This document shows positions 35,627-47,771 of a stretch of DNA of 64,000 nucleotides, piece after piece. The position numbers were made by a program, and so were the translations under genes. How positions within the stretch are numbered: the first letter of the stretch is position 1; each line of letters begins with the position of its first letter. Under the pieces are notes generated by a model. That model worked only from the letters and a program-made list of their open reading frames with translations. It was not told where the DNA came from and ran no database searches. Source of the DNA: Helianthus annuus (Eukaryota > Streptophyta > Magnoliopsida > Asterales > Asteraceae); assembly GCF_002127325.2 (NCBI RefSeq), contig NC_035433.2, positions 92,458,033 through 92,522,032 on the forward strand, in the 5' to 3' direction.

Positions 35627-37610
35627 GTTGACGGAGTCTTCAGTGTCGAGTCTTCGGTTGTCAACCTACTGTCTTTATCAGTCTTCAAGCTTCTTTGAAG
35701 TATTTGTCTTTGCAAGAATCCTCATTCTCTATGTCTCTCTCTAATGCAGTTCCAGGATCAATACTGGCTCTTACTGCTTTATCAACATTGTCTTCAGACT
35801 CCCCCTCTCAATCTGCTGGGATCTTAGTCTGGAATTCACAGCTTCAAGATTCATTCCAAGATCGTTACCTGGCTCTCTTCCAGCTCAGGTTATCTGCACA
35901 ATCTCTATCCAACACATAAGTTTCTTTAAAGATTAAACCTTTAAACTTTTGGAAACTATTGCACTAAACTACAATAATGATTTTCACACTGAATACCAAT
36001 TGTAATCAAAATTTCTTCACATACTCTCTCCCAAACCTGTTCGTCAAGTTTAGCACTTGGAATTTCGAAAATCAGCTTCTCAACACCAGTTGTCGAAAAT
36101 CTTTTTGAATTTTTCAAAATTTTATGCTAAAACACACTAAAATCTTTTTGTATTTTCTGAAAGAAAGTAAATGCAGAAACAAAATATTTATAGGCAATAT
36201 TTTTGTGAGCTCATGCAAGAGGTTCATATCAGTTTTGAGACACATCACTAACACCGTTAAGCTAGATTTCATTTTAAGATCTAAACAATTCACCTGGATT
36301 GTCAGTATGTTTGTCCTCTTAAATTTTCACACAGATTTCAACTGTATCGAGATACGCAATTAGTGTCTTAATTACTTAAACTTATTCGTGTGTCCCACCA
36401 CTTGAATATACTCCCGTATCCAGATCCCAATATTCAGTCTTACAGGTGTGTATACCACAGATGATATCTGTAAAGGGGTTAAATTGCGAGGGCCGTGAGA
36501 GCTCAGGTCGATACTTCCGTATACGCAGAGAGATGATGGCTTCGACTTTTGGTGTGTCCCTTTTAGAGGATCTTTTCTTCAACAGCAATGATCATCAATT
36601 TTATTGTTTAATCATATTAGCTGAGGGCTTTTGCTATGTTTCAAGCAATTTGTAGAAAGTATTATACGGGGACTAGGTCAGTATTTCCATACAGCAGAAG
36701 TCCTGGTATAATACCCCAGATATCACTGAGCATAAAGACCTAGTATCTCAGAATAAGGGACCTTTCAAACAAGATTTTGGGGGTTACCCATATATCCAAG
36801 AAGTTGTTCCCCACGAACTAAGCAAGTTTGAATTTTTAGGTTTATATCTCGATACAATTTACTAAATGTGTAAAAACCTACTGACACATCCACAGTGAGA
36901 CTGTTTATCACATTTTTAACTTTACATTTCTTTAGCGTGTTGTGATAGTCCACTGATGTGCTATCATTTCCTCTTTTATGCAACAAAAACTCATTTTTCA
37001 TTTTATCATGTTTTTGGCTTTTTCAAATTTTCTAATGTTTTTGGATTTCCTGAAAATTTCTTACTCCCCCTAAAATTCAAAAAAAATTAACGAAAAAGAA
37101 AACAAAACTGTACAGAACATGACAACTGATATTGAATTGCCTTAATTCTCCATCCACTTGGCATAAACAATCAGAACTCCCCCTTTCAACAAACTATTTT
37201 CCCATTAAGATTGCAAAACACTTAAGTTTGTTTTAATCAAAATGGTTTTTTTCGGAAAATAAGTTTGTTTATCAACCATTTGTAGGGTTTGGGGTCATTT
37301 CATCACATTGTTTACCAATCTTATGAATGATAGTTATCTCAAGTTCAAATTAATGACCTTGAATAACCATTTGTTAGAAACAATGATTGGACCATTTGAC
37401 GAACATTTCAAACCTGTTTTTCAACCAATTACCATCTGTTGTTGGTTGAATTCTCAAGGTGCCGATTCCTACTCCACGCTTACAAACCTGGGAGTTCCGG
37501 CAATTCCTGCTTTTCAACACAAATTTTACAAACATGTTAAAGAATGATGCCGATTCATGCTCCGCGATTACCAACTTGGGAGCTCCGGCAAGTCAGGTTT
37601 TACTCTTTGA
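35627..37610 (-). other. Non-coding 3' region of element G
   Basis: AT-rich, with no pol homology seen in either strand. At 37455-37600 there are two degenerate copies of a roughly 85-bp unit (GCCGATTCCTACTCC / GCCGATTCATGCTCC, then ACCAACTTGGGAGCTCCGGCA). No function assigned. Confidence 0.55.
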
Positions 37611-40188
37611 AAAATATATCCACCCAAGCATGACCTTCCTTGGGTGTAATAACATCTTCTTCTTCATCTTTTCTTTAAACAGACTTGTGAACACGTCTTT
37701 TAGAAGCATAAAATTCTTTGAGGCCTTACCATTGACCATCTGTCCAAAAATGTGTTTCACATTTCCATTGAAAGTCTTTTCAACATCAATTTCTTCTTGT
37801 CAGAATAAAATTGATTTGAAATTTCTACTTTTCTAACTTTCTTACTAAAATTTTCAGCACGCAAAGGTGGAAAATTTTCATCATTCATAGTTGGAACTGA
37901 TCTTTCAACCTTTCTTTCAACACGTGGCTCCTCTGATTTTGTGGAATCAGATTCATCACCAGAATTGTTACCTGAACCTTTCACAACCCATTTTTGACTT
38001 TTTACATTTTCTTTTCTTTTCAAAGCACTCTTTGAACATTCTCCCTTCTCAAAGGTTGAATTTTCAAAGCCAGTAAATTTTCGGGTTGACAGTCCAGTTT
38101 TCTCAACTATTTTCTCTTTCAGTTTACCAGAGACTTCCTGTTTTGGTTTAAATGTTTTCGGACAATTCCTAGCAACATGACAAACAGCTTTACACTGAAA
38201 ACAGGTTCTCTTTTCAATCTTCTTCTGAACAACATTCTTTTTCAGCTCTTCTTGCTTCTTGGCAAGGAATTCTTGATTCGTCTGCTTTTTGAATGCTTGT
38301 TCTTTCTCAGCCTCTGATGTTTTTCCTGAAACAAACACAGTTTTTGGTTTATAAATTTTTTCGTTTTTATAATTTTTCGGTTGATTAAATCCAAGACCCT
38401 TCTTTTTGAAATTACGATTATGGTTTGATTTCTTTTGGAAATTATAACCACAATTGTAACCCATTTTCTTGTTAAATCTTTGTTGTTCTCTTGAAGTGTA
38501 TTGTTTAGGTTTTCCGGAAAGATTTAAATCTTTTATTTCAGAAATATTAATTTCTATGATTTTAAAAACCTTGTTAATCATTTAAAGTTTAACACTTCTT
38601 ATTGGAAAAATCTCATCAGAATATAAATTGTCAGAATTTTTCAAAGTATATACTACTTTGACTGGTTCATCATCCAAATTAGACTTTGATAGCAAAAATT
38701 TTGTATCATAAACCCGTTTGTCCTTTTTGATTGTTGGCTTTGACGCATCGGACTCAGACTTTGACTCGGATTTGGACTCCATTTTTGACTCCTCACTGTC
38801 ATCCTTTTCTAACACCTGGTCGACCACACTTTTTATCAATTTGGACTCATGATCAGTGTCAGACGACGTGTACGTGACATCAATATTTTCCAGCAAGTTA
38901 TCTGATGGCCCAGACTCCCATTGTAAGTTAATTGCCTTTTTGACTCTTTCGGAACTTGGATTTCGAGGCGAATATCCATTTTCAACCGGGGGCGGACATC
39001 TATTGTAGGCCACACTTGGTTTCTTACCAGAAATTTTCACTTCATCTTTGTCTTCTGTCACAGATTTCTTTTCTTCTGAAGTCTTTACTTCTTCAAATGT
39101 CTTCAATTCCTCCACAATCGGATAAATCCTGTCAACAACAAAGGTAGAACATGAGTAACTATCTAATAATTTTTAATTCTCTCAGTTTCTATTCTTTGTG
39201 TTGCCAGCTTCAACTCTAGATCAGCACATTTCTTTGTGTAAAAGTTGACATTATCAAGCTGTCTTATGTATGCTCCTTTGAGTGTATTCATTGCTACAGC
39301 TTGTTCGCAGTTTGACTCAGTGTACTTGTTGATCTCTCTGTTCATTGTATCATATGATTCTTTTAATCTGTTAATATTGTGCAACAGTTCATTGTTTTGC
39401 TTGATCAAAGAATCACAATTCAGACACTTTTCAGGAACTTTGACTGCTTCAGTATCAACTTTGATTTCAAACTCTGGAACTTCTTTAAGTGTCTTGTTTG
39501 ATTGGAAAAATTCATTCCTTCTCTTTCTCTCGGCTTCTACTTCAGCTTTTAGCCTTTCTTCTTCTTCTTCTTCAATCTTTCTCCACTTTTCTAGCTTCCC
39601 TGGCCTTTCTGACTTTTTCTGCCCATTTCAGATCATAAGCATTAGCAATAAAAGTTTTAACATTTGACGTGTCTTTGGACATTTCTTTGGCCATGAACTC
39701 TTGGTCTGGGCAGAAATTATCCCAACTAAAACCATCAGCCAACTTTTCATCATCTTGTTCTGCTAAACACACTTTACTATTTGTTGGTATATAATTATCC
39801 CAACTAAAACCTCCATCCTTTCCCAAACAAGCTCTTTTTGAATCTTTAATCTCCATTCTTCCATGAGCAGTTTGAGCTTGATGCTGTGTCAGTTGTTGTT
39901 GATACGGCTGTGGTGTGACTTGATGATAAATCGCCTTTTTGTGGTAGTCGTTGTTTCCAAAAGGGTTTTGAGCTCCACTAGCTTCACGATTTGTGCACTC
40001 CCTCTTGAAATGCCCCTTTTCCCTGCAACGAAAACACGTAACTTTAGACTTATCAAAACCTAAAGTTGAAACATGTGCTTCGCGAAAATCATCTCTGCCT
40101 GTAATTTGTTTGAATTTTTCAGCCCGTCTCAACACACTAGGCATGCACCATTTAATATCCATTAATTCCATCTCCTCTGCATCAATTT
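37611..40188 (-). pseudogene. gag: Long Copia gag of element G, C-terminal part
   Basis: Continues the gag broken by element H. In order: a CCHC knuckle CFRCREKGHFKREC (near 40040), a linker with GFSWDN repeated twice (39810 and 39725), a Glu/Lys-rich helical region with coiled-coil character (39600-39160), an acidic Ser/Glu/Lys stretch (38820-38740), a basic GYNCGYNFQKKSNHNRNFKKKG segment (near 38440), a second knuckle CFQCKAVCHVARNC (near 38190) and the motif NDENFPPL (near 37885). Frame changes lie near 39578, 39168 and 37800, and there is an in-frame TAA at 38579-38581. The extended gag is as known from Asteraceae Copia elements (recollection). Knuckle two is intact in sequence. Confidence 0.8.
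40184..40188. other. Target site duplication of element H, left copy
   Basis: AATTT; the partner is at 50388-50392. Confidence 0.95.
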
Positions 40189-40559
40189 TGTCACACCCCC
40201 AAAATCCCACCTGCGGAGTACTACCGCTTGGAGGCGTGACTGACCAGGATCCAGCCACCAATCATACTGAACAAGCATATAAGTTGTTATAAAAGTTTAA
40301 CCATCACGATTGGTGTTTCAAAACAAACAAGTTTTAGTTGCAAGCGGAAGCATAAGTTTAAAATTATAACATAAGTTCCAAAAGTTTCAAGTTTAACATA
40401 GTCTTGTAACAATCCCTGTCCCACAACGATCCTCCTCCATGCAAGCTCCCACTGAGTACCTATGGTCCTGCAAAGCATGTAGTAACGAGTCAACAAACTA
40501 GTTGAGTGAGTTCACGGGTGGGCGTTCGTTTTAGTTGTTTCGAAAACAGTTTACATTAT

Positions 40560-40735
40560 CTGGCATCCTGCCGTGGGGGTTACCCCATAGTTAAAAAAAC
40601 GTGACCAGTTCGTTCCCAGTTACTCCGGCACTCCGGCCGTGGGGGCTACCCCATGTAGTTATCAGGCATTTCGGCCGTGGGGGCTACCCCATGTACATCA
40701 TCTGGCTCTCCAGCCGTGGGGGCTACCCCATGTGT
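40560..40735. repeat. Four tandem units with GTGGGGGCTACCCCATG hairpins, left LTR
   Basis: Units of about 38 bp, each with the stem TGGGG-GCTA-CCCCA. The first copy differs (GGTTACCCC). The same array is at 48142-48317 in the other LTR. Confidence 0.9.
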
Positions 40736-41397
40736 ATACTAGACTCGTTACCGTATCGATTGCTGACTGTAGTCATGTTTATGTGCCCTGAAAACATCAA
40801 TGTCTATCATCATTGACGTGCCCCAGATCCATTAGTTCACGCCCGTCCTCTGCGGCACGGTGTGAGGCTTGTCAGACCTAAATAGCGCTATCTAACTAAT
40901 GACCCGCTCGCCATTGGCCCGGCGATTAGTCGATACAAAAAGGAGGGACTTCGTGATAGAGTTTTAGTCTAGTACGTTTATCCGTCCATCCGGACGAGGA
41001 ATCACATTCCTGAACCACTGACGTCCTACCCAAGGTAGACGAGGAACCACGTTCCTTAACCCCGTTCCCAACCCAGGGAATCCCATGCTTTGTAAAGGTG
41101 TGAACTCACCTCGGTTTGGCTCGGCAGTTAATCACAGAAAGTCAATCAAGTCGCAAGTAGTCAATAACGTCCTAACACGGATATCACGTATAATCAGATT
41201 CGAACCAAGTAGTGTACAAATGTTCAACACGCATGGAAATCACGTATAATCAGTAACAGTTCACAGTTCACCGGTAACAGTCAATCACAAGTTCAAAGTC
41301 CAAACAGTTGGGCTCGTGATAACAGGCCCAAATAACTCATCAACAGTAGCACAGAAGTTCATAAGTCCGGCCCACTAACTAAGGCCCAAAGTGTGGC

Positions 41398-41640
41398 CTC
41401 GAGTCGCAACCGGACTCGCAAGCATGGTCTCGAGTCATGCTGTGCGTTGATCATGGATGGTTGCGAGTCGCAACCGGTGTCGCAACCGTAGTCTCGGTTC
41501 ATCATGCTAAGGTCTCGAGTCGCAACCGGACTCGTAACCTGTGGTTTCGGCTTGTCCTGATATGGTTGCGAGTCGCAACCGCGTGGTCTCGAGTCATCAC
41601 GCTGTGGTTGCGAGTCGCAACTGGGTGATTGCGAGTCGGT
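41398..41640. repeat. Cluster of GAGTCGCAACC words, left LTR of H
   Basis: Five copies of GAGTCGCAAC plus CTCGAGTC and GACTCG variants. The fullest word, GGTTGCGAGTCGCAACC, is a perfect inverted repeat around a single central base. Duplicated at about 48979-49222. Confidence 0.9.
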
Positions 41641-42380
41641 ATGCTGTCATTTTCACGTTCAGGTGCTGATGCAGATAGTCAGATTAATGGTACAATATAA
41701 TCAGGCCCAAATCAGGAAACTACCAATAGAATTTCACTAACATGTTTTCCTAATCAGGTTATTGGTCAAAGTGGATCAAAATCACAAGGGTTTTCATATT
41801 CTTAACTATCATTCAAAGTGTTCTTCACATATTCAAACACATATTCATCAAGATCATAACATTTTCATTCAACCATACTATGCATTTTCGGACAATAGTT
41901 ATAACACCACACTAGATATCAATATTCATCTTGCTAGCAACACATTTTTAACTAAGTTTTGCCATTATCATAAACTAGTCCGATTTCATGAATATCAACA
42001 TAAATGGTTCAAACTTCTTTTAAACACAAAATATCACAACTCTACATGAAGATGTGTTAACCGATTATCATCATTGTACATACAATATCATCACTTGTTA
42101 ACAAGTAGCAAATCATTTCTCATGTATAAACAATCTAACCTTCAAACCCTAGACATAACATGAACATACTAACATTCAACAAAGCATCAAGAACACTAAC
42201 CGGTTATGGGTTTCGAGGGTGTGTGAAAAGCTTCCAACCGGGTGTATGTGTGAGCCGATCCAAGTCCAAATCCGAGAATGATGAAGTGTTTGTGTTCTAG
42301 AGTTTTTAGTGAGAGAGAGAAGTAGGAGAGTGTGTGTGTTGTAATGTTCAACAAAGTGGTAACAAATGACTAAGGTGGTG

Positions 42381-42388
42381 TATTTATA
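42381..42388 (-). promoter_or_regulatory. TATA box in the left LTR of H
   Basis: TATAAATA on the minus strand. Upstream (42500-42560) lie repeated CTCGAG, TCTCGG and GGGTTC words. Confidence 0.6.
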
Positions 42389-42765
42389 GTCAAGTTCCAA
42401 GTGTGCCCCAAGGGCTTGTAAATCGGTTAAGGGGGTCACGGCCCAATGGCCCAACCGGCCAAAGGTTCTCGGCCCAAAAGCCCATTCGGTCACTATTTAC
42501 TCGAGACCCCATGGTCTCGAGTCGGGTTCCTTATTCTCGGTCGGGTTCTTTGTTCTCGGGTTGAGTTCTTGGTTCACATAAAACACGTACACATATATAT
42601 ATGCACACATACGAAGCACATAAAAGTTCACGTTTATCATTTTAACTAGTCACATAACGTACAAGCAAGTTACAACGAAAGGTTCTAAATTTCGAGTTGT
42701 CACATCATCCCCAAGTTGAAAGAAATTTCGTCCCGAAATTTGATGGCACTCACTGAGGAAGCTAG

Positions 42766-45700
42766 TCAAGTTGCATGGTTTTCCCGGTTATCCTGGGGTG
42801 TCACATCCACCCCCCGTTGATCTGGAATTTCGTCCCGAAATTCCGTAGCTTCAGCCTCAGTAGCGTTTGTACTGTTCTCAAACAGTTGGGGATACTTTTG
42901 TTTCATCCGATCTTCGCGCTCCCAGGTGAACTCTGGGCCGCGACGTGAGTTCCAACGAACTCGAACAAGAGGTATTCTAGTGCTCTTGAGGACCTTAACA
43001 TCCCGGTCCGTGATCTCGACAGGTTCTTCGACGAATTTCAACTGTTCGTCGATCGTAAGTTCCTTCAGAGGAACTACGTGCGTCTCATCTGACAGACACT
43101 TCTTCAGATTTGACACATGGAAAACGTTGTGAACTGCACCGAGTTCTGCTGGTAACTTCAGTCTGTAGGCCACCTTGCCTATTTTCTCAAGGATTTCAAA
43201 AGGTCCAACGTATCGTGGGTTAAGTTTGCCTCGTTTACCAAAACGAACCACACCCTTCCAGGGTGAAACTTTGAGTAAAACCCGCTCCCCAACCTGGAGC
43301 TCAAGTGGTTTCCTGCCCTTATCGGCGTAAGCCTTCTGACGGTCACGAGCGGCCGCCATGCGTTGTCGTATTTGAGCAATCCGCTCAGTAGTGTCTACCA
43401 CATGTTCTGGACCAGTGATTTGACTATCCCCCACCTCTGCCCAACAGAGGGGTGACCGGCATTTACGTCCGTACAATGCCTCAAACGGAGCAGCTTTAAT
43501 GCTGGTGTGGTAGCTATTATTGTACGAGAATTCTACGAGTGGCAGATGCCTTTCCCAGCTGTTGCCAAAGTCGATTACACAAGCGCGAAGCATGTCTTCT
43601 AATGTCTGAATAGTTCGCTCGGACTGCCCGTCCGTTTGTGGGTGATACGCTGTGCTCATATCTAAACGTGAGCCAAAAGACTTGTGCATTGCCTGCCACA
43701 GTTCCGAAGTAAAACGTGCATCTCGATCAGAGATAATAGAGGTGGGCACCCCGTGCCTCGAAACAACTTCCTTGAGGTATATCTCCGCCAGAGTGGAGAA
43801 CTTATCCGTTTCCTTGATTGCCAAAAAGTGTGCGGATTTTGTGAGTCGATCCACGATCACCCAGATAGTATCGTTTCCGCGCTGTGATCTAGGTAGGCCA
43901 GTAACGAAATCCATGGAAATTTGCTCCCATTTCCATTGTGGTATCTCTGGTTGCTGAAGTAGGCCTGAAGGTTTCTGATATTTCGTCTTGACTCGCGCAC
44001 AAGTCAAACACTTGCTGACGTAAGTTGCTATGTGGGCCTTCATGCTAGGCCACCAATACGTAGTTTTGATATCGTGGTACATCTTGTCCGAACCAGGGTG
44101 TACCGAGTAGCGAGATTTGTGCGCTTCATCCATCACAAGTTCTCGTAAGTCGCCATAGTGCGGGACCCAAATGCGTCCTGTTACATAATAAGCACCATCT
44201 TCCTTCTGTTCTAAACGTTGCCTTGACCCGCGTAGAGCTTCAGCTCTAATGTTTTCTGGTTTCAGTGCTTCTATCTGAGCAGCTCGTATTTGCGAAGGTA
44301 GACTAGAATGGATCGTGAGTTGTAAAGCTCTTACACGCTTAGGCGTAGTGTCCTTTCGACTGAGGGCGTCCGCCACTACGTTGGCCTTGCCCGGGTGATA
44401 CCTGATAGAGCACTCGTAGTCATTCAGCAGCTCGACCCATCGTCGCTGCCGCATATTCAGTTCCTTCTGCTTGAATATGTGTTCTAAACTTCTGTGGTCG
44501 GTGTAGATGGCGCACTTGGTTCCGTACAGGTAATGCCGCCATAGTTTAAGTGCAAAAACAACAGCTCCCAGCTCTAAATCATGTGTCGTGTAGTTCTTCT
44601 CGTGAACTTTAAGTTGTCGTGAGGCGTAAGCTATGACTTTATCTCGTTGCATCAATACACAACCAAGACCTTGAATTGATGCATCACAGTAAACCACAAA
44701 ATCATCTGTGCCCTCTGGCAATGAAAGGATAGGTGCACTACAAAGTCTATCCTTTAGATGCTGAAAAGCCAACTCTTGTGCATTTTCCCAACGATAAACA
44801 ACGCCTTTCTGTGTTAACAAAGTGAGAGGCTGCGCGATCTTAGAAAAATCCTTAATGAATCTCCTGTAGTAACCTGCCAATCCCAAGAATTGGCGAATCT
44901 CCTTTGGTGTACGAGGTGCAGGCCAGTTCTTAATAGATTCCACTTTGGATGGATCAACATGAATCCCATCCTTGTTCACCACATGCCCTAGGAAATGGAC
45001 TTCACGAAGCCAGAAGTCGCACTTCGAGAACTTTGCGTAAAGCTGTTCCTTCCGAAGGAGTTCCAAAATAAGTCGTAGATGTTGCTCGTGCTCTTCTTTG
45101 CTCTTAGAATAGATCAGGATGTCGTCGATGAAGACTATAACAAACTTGTCCAGGTACGGTTTGCACACTCGATTCATCAAATCCATAAAAACTGCCGGTG
45201 CGTTCGTCAGCCCAAACGGCATGACCAGAAACTCATAGTGCCCATATCGAGTCCTAAAGGCCGTCTTAGAGACATCCTCTTCCCGAACTCTCAGCTGGTG
45301 ATATCCCGATCTCAGATCGATCTTTGAGTAGTAACTCGACCCCTGCAACTGGTCGAACAAGTCGTCAATACGCGGTAGAGGATAACGATTCTTCACAGTC
45401 ACCTTGTTGAGTTCGCGATAGTCGACACACATTCTGAAGGTACCATCCTTCTTCTTCACAAATAGTACTGGAGCTCCCCAAGGCGATGAGCTAGGACGAA
45501 TAAAACCCTTATCCAAGAGTTCTTGTAGCTGCGTGGAGAGTTCTTCCAATTCTGATGGCGCTAAACGATAAGGTGCACGGGCTACAGGCGCGGCTCCAGG
45601 AGCTAGATCAATCTGAAACTCGACTTGGCGATGGGGCGGAAGACCAGGTAATTCCTCAGGGAATACCTCAGGATAGTCGCGTACAACCGGAAAATCTTCT

Positions 45701-47463
45701 AGCTTCTTCTCCTTCTCTGTGGTATCAGTAACTAAAGCCAAAATCGCAGTGTGGCCCTTTCGTAAGCATTTCTGAGCCTTAAGAAGAGAGATAATGTTCT
45801 CAACAGCACTTCTCTTGTCGCCACGAATCATGAGAGGTTCACCACCTAAACCAGGAATACGAACGATCTTCTCGTTACAAAGAATCTCTGCTCGGTGTTG
45901 GGATAACCAATCCATCCCAATGACAACGTCGAAACTACCCAAGACGATAGGAATAAGATCGATAGAGAAAGTCTGGTTAGCGAGAATAAGCTGGCAACCC
46001 TTGACTACGTGTGAGGCTTCCAAACTCTTACCATTAGCTAGCTCGACAGTGTGCTTGTCGCTCAGGGGTGTAGGAATACGCTTAAGCATCTTACTAACCT
46101 CTAGTGACACATAGCTAGTATCGGCACCCGAATCAAATAAGACTGTAACATAAAAGTCGTCGAGAAGGAACTTACCCGTCACCACGTTGGGATCATTCCT
46201 TGCTTCACCTTGACCAATCACGAACACACGCCCCCTAGCACCATTGTTGTTGTTGTTCCCATTGTTACCATTCCCCTGATTGTTGTTGTTGTTCTGATTC
46301 AGTTGGGGACAATCCTTCTTGAAGTGGCCTTCAGCTCCACACTGAAAGCACCCTTTGTTGTTACCCTGCTGCTGTCGCTGGTTCTGCTGAGGTTGCTGAC
46401 GATTCTGATTGGCAGGATATGCGCTCCTGCAATCCTTTGCAACATGGCCAGGCTTGTTGCACCGATGACAGTTGCCCCTGGTGCATGGCCCACTGTGGTG
46501 TAGGCTGCAACGATTGCACTTGGGGTGATTCCCCTTGTATCCACCGTGACTTTGACCACCAGACAATTGCTGACTGGGGCTCTTGTGATCGTCCGTCTTT
46601 CTCTGCTGAGACTGAGTTTGCACTGAAGTGGAACCCCTGCTTGAAGTTCCATCCCATTTCCGTTTATCCCCACTAGAAGCACCAGAAGTAGTTGCAGCAC
46701 CTATACGCTTCGGTAACTTGTTCTGCTCCACCGCTTGGTCAGTGAGACGGTGAGCCAACTGTACAACCTGCTGGATAGTAGTCAACCTTGCTGAAGTCAC
46801 ATGACTTTGGATCTCTGGCACCAAGCCCTTGAGATAGAGTTCGATTCGCTTGTAGGGAGGATCCACCATAGTAGGACACAACAAGGCTAGCTCATGCGAT
46901 CTCTTAGTGTATGCCTCAATTTCTGATCCTGACATCTTGAGATTGTAAAACTCATCCTCCAGTTTGTGAATGTCGTCACGACTGCAGTATTCCTCCCTGA
47001 TCATTTCCTTGAAAGTTTCCCATGGGGTGGCGTTGGCAGCAACCAACCCTAACATCTGCACTTGAGCATTCCACCACGTGAGAGCCAAACCCTCGAGAGT
47101 ACCAGTAGCATACTTCACCCTGCGCGCTTCAGGGCATTCACACATTTCGAACACAGATTCCAGTTTCTCAAACCAGTGTAGGAGACCTACTGCTCCTTCA
47201 GTGCCGCTAAAAGTCGTGGGTCGACAGTCCATAAAGGTCTTAAAAGTGCACACCGGTGCCTGAGCATATTGACCTAAGGTAGGTGGAAGAAAAGACAGAG
47301 TTTAACACAAAGGTTGGTCCACGAGAGTAGGATCCAAACGATCCTAGAACAATTTCGGACTGCAGGATATACCTCCTGCGCGTGCAGCTGCGAGCGCTGC
47401 GTCAATTCGCTCGTTGATCAAAGCCGTCAACTGGGCTTGTGTCATGTTAACGCGTCCAGACAT
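42766..47463 (-). CDS. gag-pol: Gag-Pol polyprotein of element H, two exons predicted
   Basis: The uninterrupted frame 42766-47273 gives over 1495 residues. A short upstream exon (47373-47463, ATG at 47463) joins in frame if the 99-bp stretch 47274-47372 is spliced. Without it the main frame has no ATG at its start. Residue numbers count from 47253. Gag capsid is about 10-170; CCHC knuckles are 262-275 ([14 protein letters not shown]) and 302-315 ([14 protein letters not shown]). Protease DSGA is at 374. Reverse transcriptase is about 560-740, with FIDD at 708-711. RNase H has Asp 857. The integrase zinc region is about 1043-1085 and the catalytic Asp 1115, Asp 1176, Glu 1212 (DX35E). The chromodomain is about 1411-1458, ending in [17 protein letters not shown]. 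All key residues are present. Makes particles, copies the RNA to DNA and inserts it in the nucleus; the chromodomain probably targets chromatin. Confidence 0.93.
42806..42817 (-). other. Polypurine tract of element H, inside the coding frame
   Basis: The minus strand reads ACGGGGGGTGGA directly before the 3' LTR. It is translated as part of the polyprotein C-terminus (RGVD). Confidence 0.9.
47274..47372 (-). other. Predicted intron in the gag of element H
   Basis: Minus-strand 5' boundary GGAG|GTATAT and 3' boundary CTACCTTAG|GTCA. It contains a TAG in the exon 1 frame and a TAA in the exon 2 frame, while the joined frame stays open and keeps a gag-like N-terminus ([20 protein letters not shown] before the boundary). 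It is based on sequence only. An alternative is a frame-changing deletion in this copy. Confidence 0.6.
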
Positions 47464-47750
47464 GGTTCTTCATAATAAAAGCAATACGTGTGAGAGAGGT
47501 TCGCGAAAGCACGATAGTAAGACAGAGTAAGCACGCACGTGTTCAAACAACAGTAGCTATACTAATCAAGCATACCATGAGCAATGTACTACGTAACTAA
47601 CAAGTAGGCAATATACATACATTATATTACCTAGAACGTCGAGCCTTGCATGAGGAGCGAAGTGTCGTTGTGGACCGTTGAGCACTAAACCGGTTATAGT
47701 CTGGTTTTAACAAAAACGTTTCTCCTTTATTAAAACCAAGTTCACTATAA
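47464..47750 (-). other. Untranslated leader of element H
   Basis: Short stretch of about 290 bp between the primer site and the predicted gag start. No other feature seen. Confidence 0.7.
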
Positions 47751-47768
47751 CCAATGGCTCTGATACCA
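47751..47768 (-). other. Primer binding site of element H
   Basis: TGGTATCAGAGCCATTGG on the minus strand, three bases after the LTR; initiator Met-tRNA type. Confidence 0.95.
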
Positions 47769-47771
47769 ATC

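Larger units (their letters stand above)
40189..42805 (-). repeat. 3' LTR of element H
   Basis: On the minus strand it runs TGTGACACCCCAGG...GGGGGTGTGACA. It holds a TATA box, a cluster of GGTTGCGAGTCGCAACC words (41398-41640), four GTGGGGGCTACCCCATG units (40560-40735) and ATAGCGCTAT (40882-40891). The gag-pol stop codon lies inside it at 42766. Confidence 0.95.

Noticed and set aside
37757..39115. Zinc-finger and Lys/Glu-rich frames that could look like a host nucleic-acid-binding gene
   Set aside because: Order, strand and position between the LTRs of G, and continuity with the Copia gag at 50393-51441, show they are parts of the gag of G.
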